64,000 nt of DNA from assembly GCA_022844475.1 (NCBI GenBank), contig JALHLR010000019.1, forward strand, positions 1 through 64,000, written 5' to 3'. Each line of letters begins with the position of its first letter. Within the stretch, counting starts at the first letter, position 1. The DNA comes from Hyphomonadaceae bacterium. GTDB lineage: Bacteria > Pseudomonadota > Alphaproteobacteria > Caulobacterales > Hyphomonadaceae. The notes under the pieces are model-generated. The model worked only from the letters and a program-made list of their open reading frames with translations, had not been told where the DNA came from and did no database searches. The position numbers and the translations under genes were made by a program. Below, piece by piece: positions 8,493 to 17,683 of the stretch.

Positions 8493-10052
8493 CTAAGGGG
8501 CAACAGCCGGAATCTCATACCCAACCGGCGCCCCCGGCCCCACGGGAATCCCAAGCGCGACCCACGCCGCAGTCAAAGCCATCCCCGCAAAATAGAACGC
8601 GATCGCCAGCGGCAGCAGCAGCGCAATCATCGTCCCAAGTTTGAGGCTCGGGACCCAGCGCTGGGCAAACACCAGCGTCAGCACGACATATGGATTGAGC
8701 GGCGAGATCAGGTTCGTCACCGTGTCGCCGACGCGGTAGGCCGCCGTCGTCATCTCCGGCGAGACATCCAGCAACATCATCATCGGCGTCGCCACCGGCG
8801 ACATCGCCGCCCATTTTGCCGATCCCGATGCAATCAGGAAATCCAGCCAGGCCGACATGGTGGTGAGGATCGGCAGCAGCACCGCCGGCGGCGCCTGCAT
8901 CGCGCGCAGCTGGTCCGCGCCGGTAATCGCCGTGATCGGTCCAAGGTTCGACCAGCCGAACATCGCCACGAAGTGCGCCGCAAAGAAGATCAGCACGAGA
9001 TAGGGCAGGATCACCTCCAGCCCCTTCACCATCATGCCGACCAGCTCGCGATGATTCCGGATCGTCCCGACCGTTGCGCCATAGGCCCACCCGGTCGCAA
9101 TGAAGAGCAGGAACAGCATCGCCGCGATCGACCGGAAGAATGGCGTTGTCCGCTGGCTGCCCGTCGCCGCCTCGTCCAGCAGTGGCGTGAACCCCGGCCA
9201 CATCAGCAGAGCCGCCATCAGCGCCGCAACGCCAAGCGCTGCAACACCGGCCGCCATCAGGCCCTGCTTCTCGCGTCCCGACAGCACGACGCCGGCAAGA
9301 TCGGCAACGCCGCTCTCCCCTTCCCACTTGCCCAGGCGCGGCGCGACCACGCGCTCCAGCACGACCCAGCCAACAGCCGTGAACACCACCGCAATGCCGA
9401 TCGAGAAATACCAGTTGCCGACCGGGTTCATCGTCCAGTCCGGCACGAGCAGCCGCGCGCCTGTCTCCGTGATGCCAAGCAGCAGCACATCATACTGGCC
9501 TGGCAGAAGATTGCCCGCGAGCCCCACAGCCGCGCCTGCAAACCCCGAGATCAGCCCCAGCACCGGATGGCGCCCCGCAGCCGCAAAAACGATCGCCGTC
9601 AGAGGGACATAGACCATGTAGGCCGCGTCGTTGGCATGAGTCGCCAGCATGCCGAGCACGAAGACCATCGGCACCAGCACTTGTCTCGGCAGCCCGCCCA
9701 GGCTCGCGCGCATCAGTGCGGTGAGCAACCCGGACCGCTCCGCGACGCTCGCGCCCAGCATGATGGTGAGCGCAAAGCCCAGCGGCGCAAAGCCGGTGTA
9801 GGTCCGCGGCATTTCCACGAACAGCTTCTGTACATTCTCTTCGGACAGCAGGCTGGTCACCACCAGCGTTTCGCCCGTCACGGGATTGACGGCCGACCAC
9901 CCCGCCCCCGCCCCGATCACGGAGATGACGACCAGCACCGCAATGATGATGACGAAAATGAAGATCGGGTCGGGCAAGGCATTGCCCACCCGCTCGACCC
10001 AATCGAGAAACCTGTTGCGTTGACCCGCCGGCTCGACCCGCCCGTCCATCAC
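8493..10052 (-). CDS. AbgT-family transporter
   Basis: A 519-residue inner-membrane protein with about eleven hydrophobic segments. It belongs to the AbgT family, whose members include E. coli AbgT (p-aminobenzoyl-glutamate uptake) and MtrF/YdaH (sulfonamide/PABA efflux). Family signatures are VERVGNALPDPIFIF at the N-terminus, ATHANDAAYMVYVPL and the re-entrant segment SAWLDFLIASGSAKWA. It converges on the M20D hydrolase across 97 bases. It lies downstream of the TonB-dependent receptor on the same strand but is separated from it by a stem-loop. Import versus export cannot be decided from sequence. Confidence 0.93.
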   Translation of the reverse strand: MMDGRVEPAGQRNRFLDWVERVGNALPDPIFIFVIIIAVLVVISVIGAGAGWSAVNPVTGETLVVTSLLSEENVQKLFVEMPRTYTGFAPLGFALTIMLGASVAERSGLLTALMRASLGGLPRQVLVPMVFVLGMLATHANDAAYMVYVPLTAIVFAAAGRHPVLGLISGFAGAAVGLAGNLLPGQYDVLLLGITETGARLLVPDWTMNPVGNWYFSIGIAVVFTAVGWVVLERVVAPRLGKWEGESGVADLAGVVLSGREKQGLMAAGVAALGVAALMAALLMWPGFTPLLDEAATGSQRTTPFFRSIAAMLFLLFIATGWAYGATVGTIRNHRELVGMMVKGLEVILPYLVLIFFAAHFVAMFGWSNLGPITAITGADQLRAMQAPPAVLLPILTTMSAWLDFLIASGSAKWAAMSPVATPMMMLLDVSPEMTTAAYRVGDTVTNLISPLNPYVVLTLVFAQRWVPSLKLGTMIALLLPLAIAFYFAGMALTAAWVALGIPVGPGAPVGYEIPAVAP

Positions 10053-10095
10053 GGAGTGTCAGCACGCTGCCCGCACACTGTCCACGGGAAACAGC

Positions 10096-10130
10096 GGGCC
10101 CCGCCCTCCGTTCAGGAGAGGGCGAGGCCC
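10096..10130 (-). terminator. Stem-loop between TonB receptor and AbgT genes
   Basis: GGGCC-C-CGCCCTC at 10096-10108 pairs with GAGGGCG-A-GGCCC at 10118-10130, giving twelve base pairs with one mismatch and a nine-base loop. It lies just after the TonB-receptor stop on the minus strand and is followed on that strand by a short T-containing stretch (CTGTTTC). It could terminate or attenuate transcription before the AbgT gene. The weak T-tract keeps confidence modest. Confidence 0.4.
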
Positions 10131-10166
10131 AGCAGGCGCGAGCGTCCCCGCCGCCTGGCCGAACCC

Positions 10167-12596
10167 CTAGAAGGAGTAGCGGCCGATCAACTGCCAGGTC
10201 GGCCCGGCCGTCTCGGTCTCCAGCTCGTACTCGGCATAGCTGCGCCCGACCTGGTCGGCAAAGGTGTCGAACTTGTCGAACACCTCGTCCTTCGAGCCGT
10301 CTGTCAGGTTGCCGCCCGTGAGGCGAACAGTGAAATTGTCGCCGATCGTCTTCTCGACGAACACTTCCAGCACGCCTTCATAGGAGGTTGTCACTTCCTC
10401 GCCGACGACGCGGCTGAAGGCGTCGCCCTGCTTGCGGTAGGTGACGCCAAAGGAAGCATCCCAGGCCGTGATGTCGTGGATGAACCCGATATTGTAGACG
10501 AAGTCCGACTGGCTGTTGAAGCGACGCGATCCGAACAGGTCGTCGATGTCGGAGTCGAGCCACGAGTAGTTGAAGAACGCACCCGTGTCGGGCAGACCCA
10601 CGAAATCGAGCGATGCCGAATAATCGAGTTCGATGCCCCAGACCTTGCCATCACCGCTGTTGACGGGAGCATAGATGAACGTGCCCGCGCCACCCGAGCC
10701 AACGGCCGGGTTGTTCGTCCCGGGGACCTTGACCGTGTCGAGTTCGATGAGGTCCTTCACGTCGCGGTAGAAGAAATTGATGCCCGCGATACCCGTCCGG
10801 CCCAGCCGCTTCTCGTAGCCGAGGTCGAGGCCCCAGGCCGTTTCGGGTTCCAGCGTCGGGTCGCCGCGGAAATCGTTGTCGCCCAGCTCTGCAGGGAGCA
10901 CGGCAGGCGACAGGAAGTTGAAGCTGGGATTGCGGATGGTACGCGCCAGGGATGCGCTGACGCGGTCGCTGTCGGTCAGGTCCCAGCGAAGGTGAGCTGA
11001 AGGCAGGAACACGCCATAGTCGCTGCTGGTGTTCTGCAGCGCCGGCGCAGCCGTCCTGTCGTTCACATCCAGCTCGGTTGATTCATAACGCAGTCCCGCT
11101 TCCCAGGACATCGCGCCCGATTCTCCTGAGAGAACCGCGAACGGCGCGATCTGTGTGCGCTCGATCGTGTTGTTCCCGCCGGGAATCGCGGCCGTCGCAG
11201 GGTCTGTAAAGCCGGGAACCCCGGACCCGCTGGCGTCGGGAATGATTGCGCCCTGCGCCAGAGCCGGCACGCCGCCGGACCCCGTGCGGAACCGCCCTTC
11301 ACTGACCAGGTTGTCGCGTTCCTTGCTCTCGTATTGCAGACCGAACTCGATCTCGCCGAAGCCGATATCGCGCGTGTGCTCCGCACGCGCGCTGAACTCG
11401 GTGTCGTTGAGGTCCACCCGGGCGAGGTCGCGCGTGAACCGATCAGCTTCCGGATAGATGCGGTTTGCAGCGGGGATCGCGGCAAACTCGCTGCCACGCA
11501 GGTACTCGGTCTCGTTCTCGAATTCGGATTCGCTGTTGTCGAACCTGGCGTAGCCCATCTTCACCAGCGTTTCTCCTCCGAAGGAGTCGAACTCATAGCC
11601 GCCCGAGAAAGCCCAGGAGCTCTGCTCGGTATCGACGTCGTTGCTGTTGATGGTGAAGAGGTTGGTGTTCGAGCGGTTGAGCCCGGTGACGGTCGATGGC
11701 GCGGGAAGCGCGGTGTATTCGAACGAATCCTCATCGGCAAACCGATCCGTCTGCACGAAAAAGCCGTTCAGCGTCAGTTCGCCCGGACCCGCCTCTATCT
11801 GATAGGAAAAGTTTGCCGAATAGTCCGTTCCGTCGCGCGTGTCAGACTGATCCTCGACCGTGTTCGCCGTCGTGTCGGCTGGATTGTCGAAGCGCAGCGA
11901 CAGCTTTTCCTTGGGGTTCCGCCGCCCCTGCACGTTGGCGCCCAGCAGGAGACGACCGCCGCCCACTTCGCCGCCCCAGACTGCACCATAGGTTTCACGC
12001 ACCCGGCCGTCATCGAAGCCCAGCGCACCGAGGCGAATGTATCCGCCATCGAGGCTGTAGGCATCCTTCAGAACGATGTTGACGGCGCCCGCCATGGCGT
12101 CGCCCGAACGGTTGGCCGACGCCGAGCGGACGATCTCGATGCTGTCGATCAGCTCAGCGGGAATGCGGTCGACGAAGAAGGAGCCATCCGAGCCATTGCC
12201 GAAGGCGCCGGAGTCCGCGCCCGAGCCCGGCACCTTCTCGCCGTTGATGAGGATCTGGGTGTAGGCCGGATCGAGGCCGCGCAGGCGCACGCCGTCCGAC
12301 TCCAGCACGTCCGACAGGAAGGTGACCGAAGGCACGCGCTTCAGCGCATCGCCAACGGTCAGCGGTTCGAATGGCTGGATGTAGTCTGCCCCATAGACAA
12401 GCACCGGCGCCGTCTCGTTGGTGCGGTCGCGATAGCCGATGCCGGTGATCACCACGGTGTCACTTGCGGACGTGATCTCGTCCTGGGCCGTCTGCGTGGT
12501 CTGGGTCGTCTGCGCAAAGGCCGGCTGGAATGCCGCCAGCGAGATTGCCGCCCCCGCTACGCTCGCCAGATGCGCCGCCTTGAACATTTTCGCCAT
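10167..12596 (-). CDS. TonB-dependent outer-membrane receptor
   Basis: A receptor of 809 residues. The Sec signal peptide (MAKMFK then a hydrophobic run to AFAQ) is followed by a TonB-box-like DTVVITG, a plug domain (QPFEPLTVGDALKRVPSV, VRLRGLDPAYTQILINGEKV, ELIDSIEIVRSASA) and a large beta-barrel that ends in phenylalanine (GRYSF), as outer-membrane barrels do. I chose the ATG at 12596, with AAGGGA a few bases upstream, over a start 87 bases earlier, because it places the signal peptide at the N-terminus. The ligand is unknown. The adjacent genes do not include a siderophore or sugar pathway that would identify it. Confidence 0.95.
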   Translation of the reverse strand: MAKMFKAAHLASVAGAAISLAAFQPAFAQTTQTTQTAQDEITSASDTVVITGIGYRDRTNETAPVLVYGADYIQPFEPLTVGDALKRVPSVTFLSDVLESDGVRLRGLDPAYTQILINGEKVPGSGADSGAFGNGSDGSFFVDRIPAELIDSIEIVRSASANRSGDAMAGAVNIVLKDAYSLDGGYIRLGALGFDDGRVRETYGAVWGGEVGGGRLLLGANVQGRRNPKEKLSLRFDNPADTTANTVEDQSDTRDGTDYSANFSYQIEAGPGELTLNGFFVQTDRFADEDSFEYTALPAPSTVTGLNRSNTNLFTINSNDVDTEQSSWAFSGGYEFDSFGGETLVKMGYARFDNSESEFENETEYLRGSEFAAIPAANRIYPEADRFTRDLARVDLNDTEFSARAEHTRDIGFGEIEFGLQYESKERDNLVSEGRFRTGSGGVPALAQGAIIPDASGSGVPGFTDPATAAIPGGNNTIERTQIAPFAVLSGESGAMSWEAGLRYESTELDVNDRTAAPALQNTSSDYGVFLPSAHLRWDLTDSDRVSASLARTIRNPSFNFLSPAVLPAELGDNDFRGDPTLEPETAWGLDLGYEKRLGRTGIAGINFFYRDVKDLIELDTVKVPGTNNPAVGSGGAGTFIYAPVNSGDGKVWGIELDYSASLDFVGLPDTGAFFNYSWLDSDIDDLFGSRRFNSQSDFVYNIGFIHDITAWDASFGVTYRKQGDAFSRVVGEEVTTSYEGVLEVFVEKTIGDNFTVRLTGGNLTDGSKDEVFDKFDTFADQVGRSYAEYELETETAGPTWQLIGRYSF

Positions 12597-12767
12597 CACA
12601 AGTCCCTTGGATCTGTCTTTTCCGCGGGTGCTAGTTACGGCGCGTGACAAACGGGGAACGGTTTTGTTGTGGTTATGTGACACCGGAAAGCAGTGTTTTC
12701 AGGTCACACGACGCGGGACCCCGGCGCCTGTTCTTGATGCACGGCCCTGCCGGCGTTATGAGCCCGC

Positions 12768-13463
12768 ATGCCCCTTACGATCATCGGCGTCGATGCAGAC
12801 GACACGCTCTGGCACACGGAAACCGTGTTCCGCCTGACCCACAAGCGATTCAACGAATTGCTGGGCGATTTTGCCGACGAAGACACGCTTGAGGCGAAGC
12901 TCGCCGCCGTCGAACGCGAAAACATGAAGTCCTACGGCTATGGCGCGAAGGGCTTCACGCTCTCGATGCTGCAGACCGCGCTCGAGATCAGCGACGGCCA
13001 GGTCTCGACGAAAGTCATCCGCGAACTGCTCGACGCCGGCCGCGAGATGATGACCCATCCAATCGAGCCCCTGCCCGGCGTCGAGGACGCGCTCCTGCAA
13101 CTCAAGCAACGCGGCCGCCTCGTCCTGATCACCAAGGGCGACCTCTTCCATCAGGAGAGCAAGCTCGCCGCCTCAGGCCTCGGCTCGCATTTCTCGGGCG
13201 TGGAAATTGTCTCCGAGAAAACACCGGAGATCTACGTGAAGGCCTTCGCGCGCCATGGCGGCGCGGCCGCAACATCGTTGATGACCGGCAATTCGGTGAA
13301 GTCCGACATTCTCCCCATGCTCGCCGCCGGCGGCTATGCAGCCCTCGTCCCCTACCCGCTCGTGTGGGAACACGAACGCGCCGAGAAGCCCGTCGGCAAT
13401 CCGAAATACCGCGAAGTCGACACCCTCAGTCATCTACCGGAATGGCTCGACGAGATCGGATGA
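12768..13463 (+). CDS. HAD-superfamily hydrolase (phosphatase-like)
   Basis: A 231-residue haloacid dehalogenase-like protein. Motif I is GVDADDTLW with nucleophile Asp9 and acid/base Asp11, motif II is LITKGD, the motif III lysine lies in SEKTPEIY, and motif IV is GNSVKSDILP. An alpha-helical cap (about residues 20-95) makes it a C1-capped enzyme of the YjjG/phosphoglycolate-phosphatase type. It is divergent from the TonB receptor and convergent with the sugar dehydrogenase (13 bases between stops). No good Shine-Dalgarno precedes the ATG. Substrate unknown. Confidence 0.88.
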   Translation: MPLTIIGVDADDTLWHTETVFRLTHKRFNELLGDFADEDTLEAKLAAVERENMKSYGYGAKGFTLSMLQTALEISDGQVSTKVIRELLDAGREMMTHPIEPLPGVEDALLQLKQRGRLVLITKGDLFHQESKLAASGLGSHFSGVEIVSEKTPEIYVKAFARHGGAAATSLMTGNSVKSDILPMLAAGGYAALVPYPLVWEHERAEKPVGNPKYREVDTLSHLPEWLDEIG

Positions 13464-13476
13464 TCGCGTCGGGCAC

Positions 13477-14718
13477 TCAGGGCTTGGGCACGACTTTCAG
13501 AAGCCGCGCATTCGGCCCGTCGGTCAGCAGGTAGATCGCGCCGTCCGGTCCGATATTGATGTCGCGATAGCGTTCATTGGCGCGGTCGGAGAATTTGAAC
13601 CGCTCCTCGCCCGTCACCTTCTCGCCCTCCACTGTCAGGCGCGCAACGAAGCTGGGGTTGAGGCCGGCGGCGAACACGCTGCCCTTCCATTTCGGGAACA
13701 GGTCGGCGTTGTAATAGGTGAGCGCGCCTGGCGCGATCACGGGATCCCAGAAATACACCGGCTGCTCCATGCCGGCCTTCTGTGTCGCGCCTTCGCCGAT
13801 CTTGCGAAGCGTGCCGCCATACTCGACGCCATAGGTGATGGTGGGCCAGCCATAATCCTTGCCCTTGCGCGCAACGTTGATCTCGTCACCGCCCTGCGGA
13901 CCATGCTCGAGTTCCCACAACTCGCCCGTCACCGGATGCAGGAACGCGCCCTGCACATTGCGGTGGCCATAGGACCAGATCTCGGGAAGCGCGCCATTCG
14001 CGGCGCCGACAAACGGATTGTCCTTCGGGATGGAGCCGTCCGTGTTGATGCGGACGATCTTGCCGATGCCGCTCTTCAGGTCCTGCGCCTGCATGCGTGC
14101 CGGCAACGCGCCGCGATCACCCTGCGTGACGAACAGCGTGCCATCCTTTGCAAAGACGAGGCGCGAACCGAAATGCTGGTTCGACGCGAAGGCCGGCCTC
14201 TGGCGATAGATGACCGTGATGTCCTTGATGGACGGCGTCGCCCCATCCACCAGCTTGCCCTTGGCCACAGCGGTGTTGTTCCGCCCGTCGGCGCCCGGCT
14301 CGGAATAGCTCCAGTAGATCATCTGGTTTGTCGCGAAGTTCGGATCGAGCGCCACGTCGAGCAGCCCACCCTGGCCGACGCCATGAACCACCGGCACGCC
14401 GCTCTTGATCGGCGCCGACACCTTGCCCGCCGCATCCGCGATGCGGAACTGGCCGGCGATCCGCTCGGTGATCAGGAACTTGCCACCCGGCAGGAATTCC
14501 ACCGCCCACGGCGAGGCCAGACCCGAAGCGACGACCTCCTTCACCTCATACCTGGTGTCGGTCGTCAGAGCGGGCGCACGTGTCTGTCCGGCGAAGGCGG
14601 GCGTGTAGGCAGCCTTGTTCGGATCGCGCGTTTCAGCCGGCGGCTGGGCAATGGCGACAAGGCCCGCCGCGATTGCAAGCGCCGCACCTGAAATCGCGGC
14701 CATGATCCCAACGCGCAT
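13477..14718 (-). CDS. PQQ-type sugar (aldose) dehydrogenase, exported
   Basis: A 413-residue protein of the glucose/sorbosone dehydrogenase family (YliI/Asd-like six-bladed propeller with pyrroloquinoline quinone). It begins with a hydrophobic signal peptide (residues about 4-27). Family motifs are GLASPWAVEFLPGG, LLDVALDPNF, HFGSRLVFAKDG, GKIVRINTDGS, SYGHRNVQG and HGPQGGDEIN. The ATG at 14718 has GGGAG seven bases upstream, which is preferable to a TTG two codons earlier. It is expected to work in the periplasm. No PQQ biosynthesis genes are in the window. Confidence 0.9.
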   Translation of the reverse strand: MRVGIMAAISGAALAIAAGLVAIAQPPAETRDPNKAAYTPAFAGQTRAPALTTDTRYEVKEVVASGLASPWAVEFLPGGKFLITERIAGQFRIADAAGKVSAPIKSGVPVVHGVGQGGLLDVALDPNFATNQMIYWSYSEPGADGRNNTAVAKGKLVDGATPSIKDITVIYRQRPAFASNQHFGSRLVFAKDGTLFVTQGDRGALPARMQAQDLKSGIGKIVRINTDGSIPKDNPFVGAANGALPEIWSYGHRNVQGAFLHPVTGELWELEHGPQGGDEINVARKGKDYGWPTITYGVEYGGTLRKIGEGATQKAGMEQPVYFWDPVIAPGALTYYNADLFPKWKGSVFAAGLNPSFVARLTVEGEKVTGEERFKFSDRANERYRDINIGPDGAIYLLTDGPNARLLKVVPKP

Positions 14719-14910
14719 CACCAATCTCCCTGATCGTATCTGTCTGCCCGACTACCTAGGCGAGTTTCCGCCCTGCGCCACCCATCATACGCATCACGCG
14801 GCCGCGAGGATCGTTGTACCCGGGTAACCATAGCGCGCCAACCGGGTCGGCCCTGCTGCAGCGGCACTTGTCCTCGAGGCTGACAACGGGCACCTCTTCG
14901 ACACGTCAAT

Positions 14911-14914
14911 GGAG
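14911..14914 (+). promoter_or_regulatory. Shine-Dalgarno that fixes the msrA start
   Basis: GGAG lies six bases before the ATG at 14921. It overlaps an earlier in-frame ATG at 14909, which is therefore unlikely to be the start. Confidence 0.65.
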
Positions 14915-14920
14915 CCCCCC

Positions 14921-15502
14921 ATGCGCTTCCTCCTCGCCTTCATCGCCCTTCTGTTCGCTCCTCTCGCCCATGCGCAGGAAAGGCAGCAAGCCGTCCTCGC
15001 CGGCGGGTGTTTCTGGTGCATGGAAGCGGACATGGGCTACATCCCCGGCGTGATCTCGGTCGAGTCCGGCTACACCGGCGGCAAGGAGAAGAACCCGACC
15101 TACATGCAGGTCGCCCGCCACCAGACCGGCCACTACGAAGCCGTGCGCGTCACCTTCGATCCCGCGAAGATCACCTACGAACAACTCCTCAGCCGCTACT
15201 GGCCGCTGATCGATCCGACCGATGCCTACGGCCAGTTCTGCGACCGCGGCCAGAGCTATGCCCCCGCCATCTTCGCCTCGCCCTCGCAGAAAGCCGCTGC
15301 CGAGACGTCAAAGCAGCAGGTGATCGCCAGTGGCCGCGTCAACGGCAAGGTCATCGTCCCGATCCTGCCGCTCGGCGATTTCTGGCCGGCCGAGGAGTAC
15401 CACCGCGACTACGCCAAGCGGAACAAGGCCGATTACGACGCCTACCGCCAGGGCTGCCGCCGCGACCAGCGCCTCGCGCAGGTGTGGAAGCCGGTGGGCT
15501 GA
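14921..15502 (+). CDS. msrA: Peptide-methionine (S)-S-oxide reductase, exported
   Basis: MsrA reduces methionine-S-sulfoxide in proteins. The protein has 193 residues with a clear Sec signal peptide (MRFLLAFIAL to AHAQ). The catalytic motif GGCFWC has its nucleophile at Cys30, and GYTGG, PTYMQV, TGHYEAV and LIDPTDAYGQFCDRG follow. Extra cysteines near the C-terminus (QGCRRD) may resolve the catalytic disulfide. The signal peptide implies an envelope form that repairs exported proteins; most MsrA enzymes are cytoplasmic. The stop is immediately adjacent to the stop of the convergent DUF454 gene. Confidence 0.95.
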   Translation: MRFLLAFIALLFAPLAHAQERQQAVLAGGCFWCMEADMGYIPGVISVESGYTGGKEKNPTYMQVARHQTGHYEAVRVTFDPAKITYEQLLSRYWPLIDPTDAYGQFCDRGQSYAPAIFASPSQKAAAETSKQQVIASGRVNGKVIVPILPLGDFWPAEEYHRDYAKRNKADYDAYRQGCRRDQRLAQVWKPVG

Positions 15503-15904
15503 TCAACCCGCCGCCTTCGGCCCCTCAGGCCGCGAGCCGACATACAGGGCGCTCGCCAGCAGCGACACGCCGGCGATCACCGTCCACAGGACTGGCAGGT
15601 GAACCAGCAGCACGATCACGAAGGACAGGATCATCGAACCTATCGCGATGTACTTTATCTTCCGCGGGATCGCCCCGCTCTCGCGCCACGCCACCACGCT
15701 CGGCCCCAGCCGCGGATGCCCCAGCAGCCACGCCTCCAGCCGCGGTGACGATCGCGCAAAACACCCCGCCGCCAGGATCAGGAAGATCGTCCCCGGCCAT
15801 CCCGGCGTCACCAGCCCGATCACACCCACAACCGTCAGCACCACCCCGCCCACCAGAAAGAGAGGGCGCAGCAGCCGATTCACTTTGGGGACCGTGTCAG
15901 TCAT
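15503..15904 (-). CDS. DUF454 (YbaN-type) small membrane protein
   Basis: A 133-residue inner-membrane protein with hydrophobic segments near residues 15-48 and 85-125, separated by a conserved cytoplasmic loop. The signature GLVTPGWPGTIFLILAAGCFARSSPR and the later ARSSPRLEAWLLGHPRLGP region match DUF454/YbaN. Function is unknown for the family. It converges on msrA with no space between the stops. The 221 bases upstream are shared with the divergent serine-hydrolase gene and would hold both promoters. Confidence 0.88.
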   Translation of the reverse strand: MTDTVPKVNRLLRPLFLVGGVVLTVVGVIGLVTPGWPGTIFLILAAGCFARSSPRLEAWLLGHPRLGPSVVAWRESGAIPRKIKYIAIGSMILSFVIVLLVHLPVLWTVIAGVSLLASALYVGSRPEGPKAAG

Positions 15905-16125
15905 GCGTTGGCCAGATTGCGCAGGCTAGGTGACACCTAGCGCCGGTCGTCTCCAAATTGCAACTCGTTCGCAAAAGGGAAGTCAGAGCCCGCAGACCAG
16001 CCTCGAAACCGGGCTTTCACACTTCCGGGATCGCTTCCCCTGCGTCCTTGGCTGTAACGCCCGTTCCACCTATGGTCCGCCCGGTCGACCGGCCCCCCAG
16101 AGCCGGCGCGCTCAAAGGGGAGAAA

Positions 16126-17574
16126 ATGTCCACAAAACCGTCCAGACTCGGATCGCGCCTGCTGTTTGCAGCCGCATCCCTCGCCATCCTCGCCGCCTGC
16201 TCGCCCGAAGCGCCAAAGGCGCCGGAACCAGCTGCCGTAGCCGCCCTGCCCTCAGACGCGCAGACCTGGCCCACCGCCGCCGTCGCTGACCCGGCCGCTC
16301 TCGGCTTCACCGCCGAAGGCCTCGCTGCCCTCGATGCACGCCTGCAGAAATCCGTCGCTGACGGCGACGTCGCCGGCATGACCTACATCCTTGGCAAGGG
16401 CGGCGACATCGCTGCCTTCAACGCCTTCGGCGTCCAGTCAGGCGATCCGAAGACCGGCGCGCCGATGACGAAGGACTCCATGTTCCGCATCTACTCGATG
16501 ACCAAGCCGATCACCGGCGTTGCCATGATGCAGCTCTACGAGAAGGGCCTCTGGCAGATGGATGACCCCGTCTCCAAGCACGTGCCCGAACTCGCGGGCC
16601 TCAAAGTGCTCTCATGGAAAGATGGCAAGCCGGAGATGAAGGACGGCAAGCCCGTCCTCGTCGCAGCCAGCGCCGAACCGACCATGAAGCAGCTGATGGC
16701 ACACACCGCCGGCTACGGCTACGGCCTCTCGGGCGATGACCCGGTCAACAACGCCTTCCGCGACACCGCCGTGCTCGCCTCGGCGAACCTCGAAGAGATG
16801 ATCGGCAAGATCAAGGACATCCCCCTGATCTACGATCCCGGCTCGCGCTGGTATTATTCCGTCGGCGTCGATATCCAGGGCTACATCGTCCAGAAGCTCT
16901 CGGGCCAGAAGTTCAGCGAATACCTGAAGGCGAACATCTTCACGCCGCTCGGCATGAACGACACCTCTTTCTACGTCACCGAGGCCAACGTGCCGCGCTT
17001 TGCCGACGTCTATCGCTGGGACAAGGACGCAAAGGCCCTGCTCAAGAACGAAGAACGCCCCGACCGTCCGCGCTTCACCGACGCGAACCGCATGGAATCC
17101 GGCGGCGGCGGCCTCGTCTCGACGACGCACGACTATGCGCGCTTCGCCCAGATGTTCCTTGCCGGCAAGGGCACGCTCGCTGGCAACACCGTGCTGAAGC
17201 CCGAGACCGTCGAGCTGATGCGCACCAACGCAATCGGCGACCTCAGGCTCTACTCCGACGGCACCACCGCCAACCCCGGCTTGCCCGGCGTCGGCTTCGG
17301 CATGGATTTCGCGATCTATGACGACACGTCGATCACCGGCCAGCCCTATGGCAAGGGCACGCACTACTGGGGCGGCGCCGCCGGCACCTGGTTCTGGATT
17401 GATCCCGCCAACGACCTCTTCTTCGTCGGCATGATCCAGTCGATGGGCGGCGCGCGTCCGGACGGCATGAACTTCCGCAACGAGTCCGCGAAGCTCGTCT
17501 ACGAAGCGCTGAAACCAGCGACCGCTGCAGCAACGTCCGCTCCGGCTGAAGCTGCGAAGGAACCCGCGCAGTAG
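16126..17574 (+). CDS. Serine hydrolase lipoprotein (class C beta-lactamase / EstB-like), first of a pair
   Basis: A 482-residue lipoprotein with lipobox ILAAC (Cys25) and a beta-lactamase-fold domain. The Ser-x-x-Lys motif is SMTK at residues 124-127, the tyrosine motif is YYSVG near residue 244, and the third motif is the GGAAG segment (HYWGGAAGTWFW), which replaces the KTG box. This arrangement is that of EstB-type esterases and D-aminopeptidase-like hydrolases rather than true beta-lactamases. The ATG at 16126 has AGGGGAG three bases before it. A close paralogue follows after a terminator. It is likely anchored in the envelope, with an unknown ester or amide substrate. Confidence 0.9.
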   Translation: MSTKPSRLGSRLLFAAASLAILAACSPEAPKAPEPAAVAALPSDAQTWPTAAVADPAALGFTAEGLAALDARLQKSVADGDVAGMTYILGKGGDIAAFNAFGVQSGDPKTGAPMTKDSMFRIYSMTKPITGVAMMQLYEKGLWQMDDPVSKHVPELAGLKVLSWKDGKPEMKDGKPVLVAASAEPTMKQLMAHTAGYGYGLSGDDPVNNAFRDTAVLASANLEEMIGKIKDIPLIYDPGSRWYYSVGVDIQGYIVQKLSGQKFSEYLKANIFTPLGMNDTSFYVTEANVPRFADVYRWDKDAKALLKNEERPDRPRFTDANRMESGGGGLVSTTHDYARFAQMFLAGKGTLAGNTVLKPETVELMRTNAIGDLRLYSDGTTANPGLPGVGFGMDFAIYDDTSITGQPYGKGTHYWGGAAGTWFWIDPANDLFFVGMIQSMGGARPDGMNFRNESAKLVYEALKPATAAATSAPAEAAKEPAQ

Positions 17575-17597
17575 CACGCGGCGAGGGAGAACGATCC

Positions 17598-17636
17598 GGG
17601 CGGCGTTGAGAACACAGGCTCAACGCCGCCCTTTTT
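17598..17636 (+). terminator. Strong Rho-independent terminator between paralogues
   Basis: A perfect 13-base-pair stem (GGGCGGCGTTGAG at 17598-17610 with its complement at 17619-17631) with an eight-base loop and a run of five T at 17632-17636. This is a textbook intrinsic terminator for the first serine-hydrolase gene. Only 47 bases separate it from the start of the second paralogue. Confidence 0.93.
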
Positions 17637-17683
17637 CAATCATACGACAGGGCGCGCACAAGCGCCTGACGGAGAAACCAGCA

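Noticed and set aside
7031-11000. Very long open frames antisense to the M20D, AbgT and TonB-receptor genes
   Set aside because: GC-rich third positions create long open frames on the opposite strand. Their translations are rich in Arg, His and Gln, lack family motifs and run straight across gene borders.
12676-12708. TGTGAC ... GTCACA inverted repeat between the TonB receptor and HAD genes
   Set aside because: It resembles CRP half sites, but the spacer is 21 bases rather than the 6 expected between TGTGA and TCACA, so chance is likely.
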